Origin: Pollutimonas sp963706785
GTDB lineage: Bacteria; Pseudomonadota; Gammaproteobacteria; Burkholderiales; Burkholderiaceae_B
Length of the DNA: 64,000 nucleotides
NCBI GenBank assembly: GCA_963706785.1
Contig: CAVPNJ010000009.1
Location: forward strand, 62,001-126,000
Direction of reading: 5' to 3'
Shown here: piece after piece, positions 61,884-64,000 of the stretch
Position numbering within the stretch: the stretch's first letter is position 1
Layout: every line of letters starts with the position of its first letter
Notes under the pieces: generated by a model
Told to the model about the DNA's origin: nothing
Databases searched by the model: none
What the model saw: the letters and a program-made list of their open reading frames with translations, nothing else
Made by a program: the position numbers and the translations under genes

Positions 61884-62354
61884 ATGAAACTTATCGTAGT
61901 CGCGGTAGGAATGCGTATGCCAGACTGGGTGGAAACTGCCTGGCGCGACTACGCTCGACGCATGCCTGCCGACTGCGCGATCGAACTTAAAGAAATCAAG
62001 CCGGAGCCTCGTACTTCCGGCAAGACTGCCGCTCAAATGATGCAAGCCGAGGCCCGTCGCATCGAAGCTGCCCTACCAGCCAATGCGATGCGGATCGCCC
62101 TTGATGAGCATGGCAAAGACATAGAAACAATGGGCCTTGCCCGCGAACTCGAAAGCTGGCGTGGTGGCGGCCAGGATATCGTGTTTTTGATAGGCGGGCC
62201 CGATGGGCTGGACGCCAGCCTGAAACACAGCTGCACTCTAAAGCTACGGCTCTCCTCGCTTACTCTACCTCATCCAATGGTACGAGTGATTTTGGCCGAG
62301 CAACTCTATCGTGCCTGGGCTATCATGACCGGTCACCCATACCACCGCGCCTGA
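61884..62354 (+). CDS. rlmH: 23S rRNA (pseudouridine1915-N3)-methyltransferase
   Basis: 156 residues, a SPOUT methyltransferase. The SAM-binding knot is visible as VFLIGGPDGLDASLKHSCTLKLRLSSLTLPHPMVRVILAEQLYRAWAIMTGHPYHR. It methylates pseudouridine 1915 of 23S rRNA. It starts 9 bp after rsfS. Confidence 0.96.
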   Translation: MKLIVVAVGMRMPDWVETAWRDYARRMPADCAIELKEIKPEPRTSGKTAAQMMQAEARRIEAALPANAMRIALDEHGKDIETMGLARELESWRGGGQDIVFLIGGPDGLDASLKHSCTLKLRLSSLTLPHPMVRVILAEQLYRAWAIMTGHPYHRA

Positions 62355-62395
62355 TTTCTCGGGCTAGGTCCTTAACTTGTGGATCAATCGCCGTC

Positions 62396-63832
62396 ATGAT
62401 TAAACGCCGCAGCAAAATCGTAGCTACACTGGGACCGGCCAGTTCCAGCCCCGAAGTAATCGAGCAGTTGATCCGTGCCGGGATGGACGTTGCCCGCCTT
62501 AATTTTTCGCACGGAGAACCCCAGGATCACCGCAAACGTGTTGAACTGGTTCGGTCTCTTTCTGCAAAGCTCGGCACCCACGTTGCCATCATGGGAGATC
62601 TTCAAGGCCCGAAGATCCGCATCGCCCGCTTCACGAACACTAAGGTTAACCTCAAAGTCGGCGAACCTTTCACTTTATCGAATCTGCATCCCGGCGACGA
62701 AGGCAACGAAACAATTGTAGGCATCGACTACCCCAGCCTGGTGCAAGATTGCCACATTGGCGACGAATTGCTGCTTGATGACGGTCGTGTCGTATTACTG
62801 GTGCAAAGCGTCGAAGAACACGCTGTGCACTGCGTTGTAACGGTGGGCGGACCACTATCCAATAACAAGGGCATCAACCGGCGCGGTGGCGGAATATCAG
62901 CGCCCAGCCTCACAGATAAAGACCGCGAAGACATCAAACTCGCCGCTGAACTCGAAATGGATTATGTCGCGGTCTCTTTCCCGCGGTATGGCAGCGACAT
63001 CGAGGAAGCGCGCAGACTCGTTGAGGCCGCCGGCAGCAAGGCCTGGATCATTGCGAAGATTGAACGCGCCGAGGCAGTAGCCGATGACGCCGCGTTAGAC
63101 GCAATTATTTTGGTCAGCGATGGCGTCATGGTGGCCCGCGGCGATCTTGGAGTGGAAGTCGGGGATGCTCGTCTCGTGGGCATACAAAAGCGCATAATCC
63201 AACATGCCCGCACGCACAACAAGCTGGTCATCACTGCGACCCAGATGATGGAATCCATGATCAACAGTCCTTTACCCACACGGGCCGAAGTGTCTGATGT
63301 CGCCAACGCGGTTCTGGACTATACCGACGCGGTAATGCTATCTGCGGAAAGCGCCTCGGGACACTTTCCGATCGAGGCAGTCGCTGCGATGGCGCGAGTA
63401 TGCCTGGGAGCTGAGCAAGAACCCGGTACCACCCGCTCGCAACATCGTCTTGGCGAGACGTTTTCGCGCTGTGACGAGACCATCGCTCTGGCCACCATGT
63501 ATGCGGCCAATCATTTTCCTGGCGTCAAAGCTATCATCGCCCTGAGTGAAAGCGGCCACACGCCATTGATCATGTCAAGAATTCGGTCCGGGGTACCTAT
63601 TTATTGCTACACCCGCCACCCAGGCACGCTACGGCGCGTAGCTATGTTTCGCGGTGTGTATCCCATCTCTTTCGATAACACCGACAATGATACGCTGTCC
63701 GAAAGTGAAGCTGCCATAGCGAAACTCAAAGACCTCTCGCTTTTGCAGGAAGGTGACTGGATTATCCTGACTCAGGGCGACCACCACTATAGCGGGGCGA
63801 CTAACGGGATGAAAATACTGAAGGTAAACTAA
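62396..63832 (+). CDS. pyk: Pyruvate kinase
   Basis: 478 residues. Transfers phosphate from PEP to ADP. MIKRRSKIVATLGPASSSPEVIEQLIRAGMDVARLNFSHG, MGDLQGPKIR, the signature IIAKIERAEAV, MVARGDLGVEVG and ATQMMESM are all present, and the C-terminal allosteric domain is complete. It sits between rlmH and maf. Confidence 0.97.
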   Translation: MIKRRSKIVATLGPASSSPEVIEQLIRAGMDVARLNFSHGEPQDHRKRVELVRSLSAKLGTHVAIMGDLQGPKIRIARFTNTKVNLKVGEPFTLSNLHPGDEGNETIVGIDYPSLVQDCHIGDELLLDDGRVVLLVQSVEEHAVHCVVTVGGPLSNNKGINRRGGGISAPSLTDKDREDIKLAAELEMDYVAVSFPRYGSDIEEARRLVEAAGSKAWIIAKIERAEAVADDAALDAIILVSDGVMVARGDLGVEVGDARLVGIQKRIIQHARTHNKLVITATQMMESMINSPLPTRAEVSDVANAVLDYTDAVMLSAESASGHFPIEAVAAMARVCLGAEQEPGTTRSQHRLGETFSRCDETIALATMYAANHFPGVKAIIALSESGHTPLIMSRIRSGVPIYCYTRHPGTLRRVAMFRGVYPISFDNTDNDTLSESEAAIAKLKDLSLLQEGDWIILTQGDHHYSGATNGMKILKVN

Positions 63833-63895
63833 AAGGCAGGGCTGGTTCCTATGCATCTACGGGATCCAGCCTTCCGCTGTATCAAGCTTTATTGA

Positions 63896-64000
63896 ATGAC
63901 ACTTCCCATTATTTATCTTGCTTCGGCCAGTCCGCGCCGCCACGAAATTCTTCTTCAGATGGGCGTCGATCACGAAATACTGCTTATTCCCTCTCCTGAA
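63896..64000 (+). CDS. maf: Maf nucleotide pyrophosphatase, partial at window edge
   Basis: 35 codons before the window ends. The start MTLPIIYLASASPRRHEIL carries the S-R-R motif (ASxSPRR) of the Maf active site. Maf proteins hydrolyse non-canonical or modified nucleotides (dTTP/UTP type or m7GTP type); the subtype cannot be told from this piece. Confidence 0.9.
   Translation, partial: MTLPIIYLASASPRRHEILLQMGVDHEILLIPSPE

Noticed and set aside
1..64000. CRISPR arrays, rRNA genes, replication origin
   Set aside because: No regularly spaced repeats, rRNA-like stretches or DnaA-box clusters were seen on reading.

Overview
The window looks like a chromosomal segment of a betaproteobacterium, most likely in the Alcaligenaceae (Bordetella/Achromobacter/Pusillimonas-like). 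Three things point there: the housekeeping order yebC-purD-hemF-nadD-rsfS-rlmH-pyk-maf, a tripartite tricarboxylate (Tct) transporter, and a B12-dependent ribonucleotide reductase with a cyanide-insensitive type cytochrome bd oxidase. This placement rests on gene content and order only.

Layout. 1-2856: end of a MoxR ATPase/VWA activator pair (NorQD or CbbQO type). 2853-6738: a LysR regulator divergent from a frameshifted azoreductase, then dbpA and ribA. 7097-9575: two tandem paralogous unknown proteins, a cytochrome b561 and small membrane/exported proteins. 9636-15635: DUF1428 protein, nrdJ, and cydAB with a 51-residue DUF2474 partner. 15857-23694: a long leftward catabolic block (amino-acid type ABC importer, SDR dehydrogenase, FAH-family hydrolase, tctCBA), with a divergent IclR regulator at 24055. 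24903-27756: lipocalin, hemerythrin protein and small unknown genes.

27841-33829 is a decayed, mosaic genomic island. An 87-bp copy of the 3' half of tRNA-Lys(CTT) plus its terminator lies 5.9 kb from the intact tRNA. A tyrosine-recombinase remnant sits next to the intact tRNA. In between are a GNAT acetyltransferase, zinc-ribbon microproteins, tandem tiny lipoproteins, an orphan 3' end of tmRNA, an initiator tRNA, a complete IS1595-family element and an SRAP (HMCES/YedK-like) operon. The IS has its 8-bp target duplication exactly on the spacer of a LexA box, so it split the SOS operator/promoter of the SRAP operon.

33960-64000 is core chromosome: cytochrome c' (two frameshifts), purB, GST, TSUP permease, mnmA, glcFED plus an extra FAD oxidase, aroG, tldD, nitrilase, H-NS, pepN-fbp, quinone reductase, EamA permease, D-malate/tartrate dehydrogenase, HerA-like ATPase and the yebC-to-maf run. 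The most interesting item is upstream of aroG. A Phe/Tyr-rich leader peptide, an antiterminator-capable segment and an intrinsic terminator make a complete transcription attenuator. Its predicted promoter puts the start site on the A of the leader ATG, so the leader would be translated without a 5' UTR.

Frameshifts in azoR and the cytochrome c' gene are all single extra bases in short runs of one base, so sequencing error must be considered alongside real decay.
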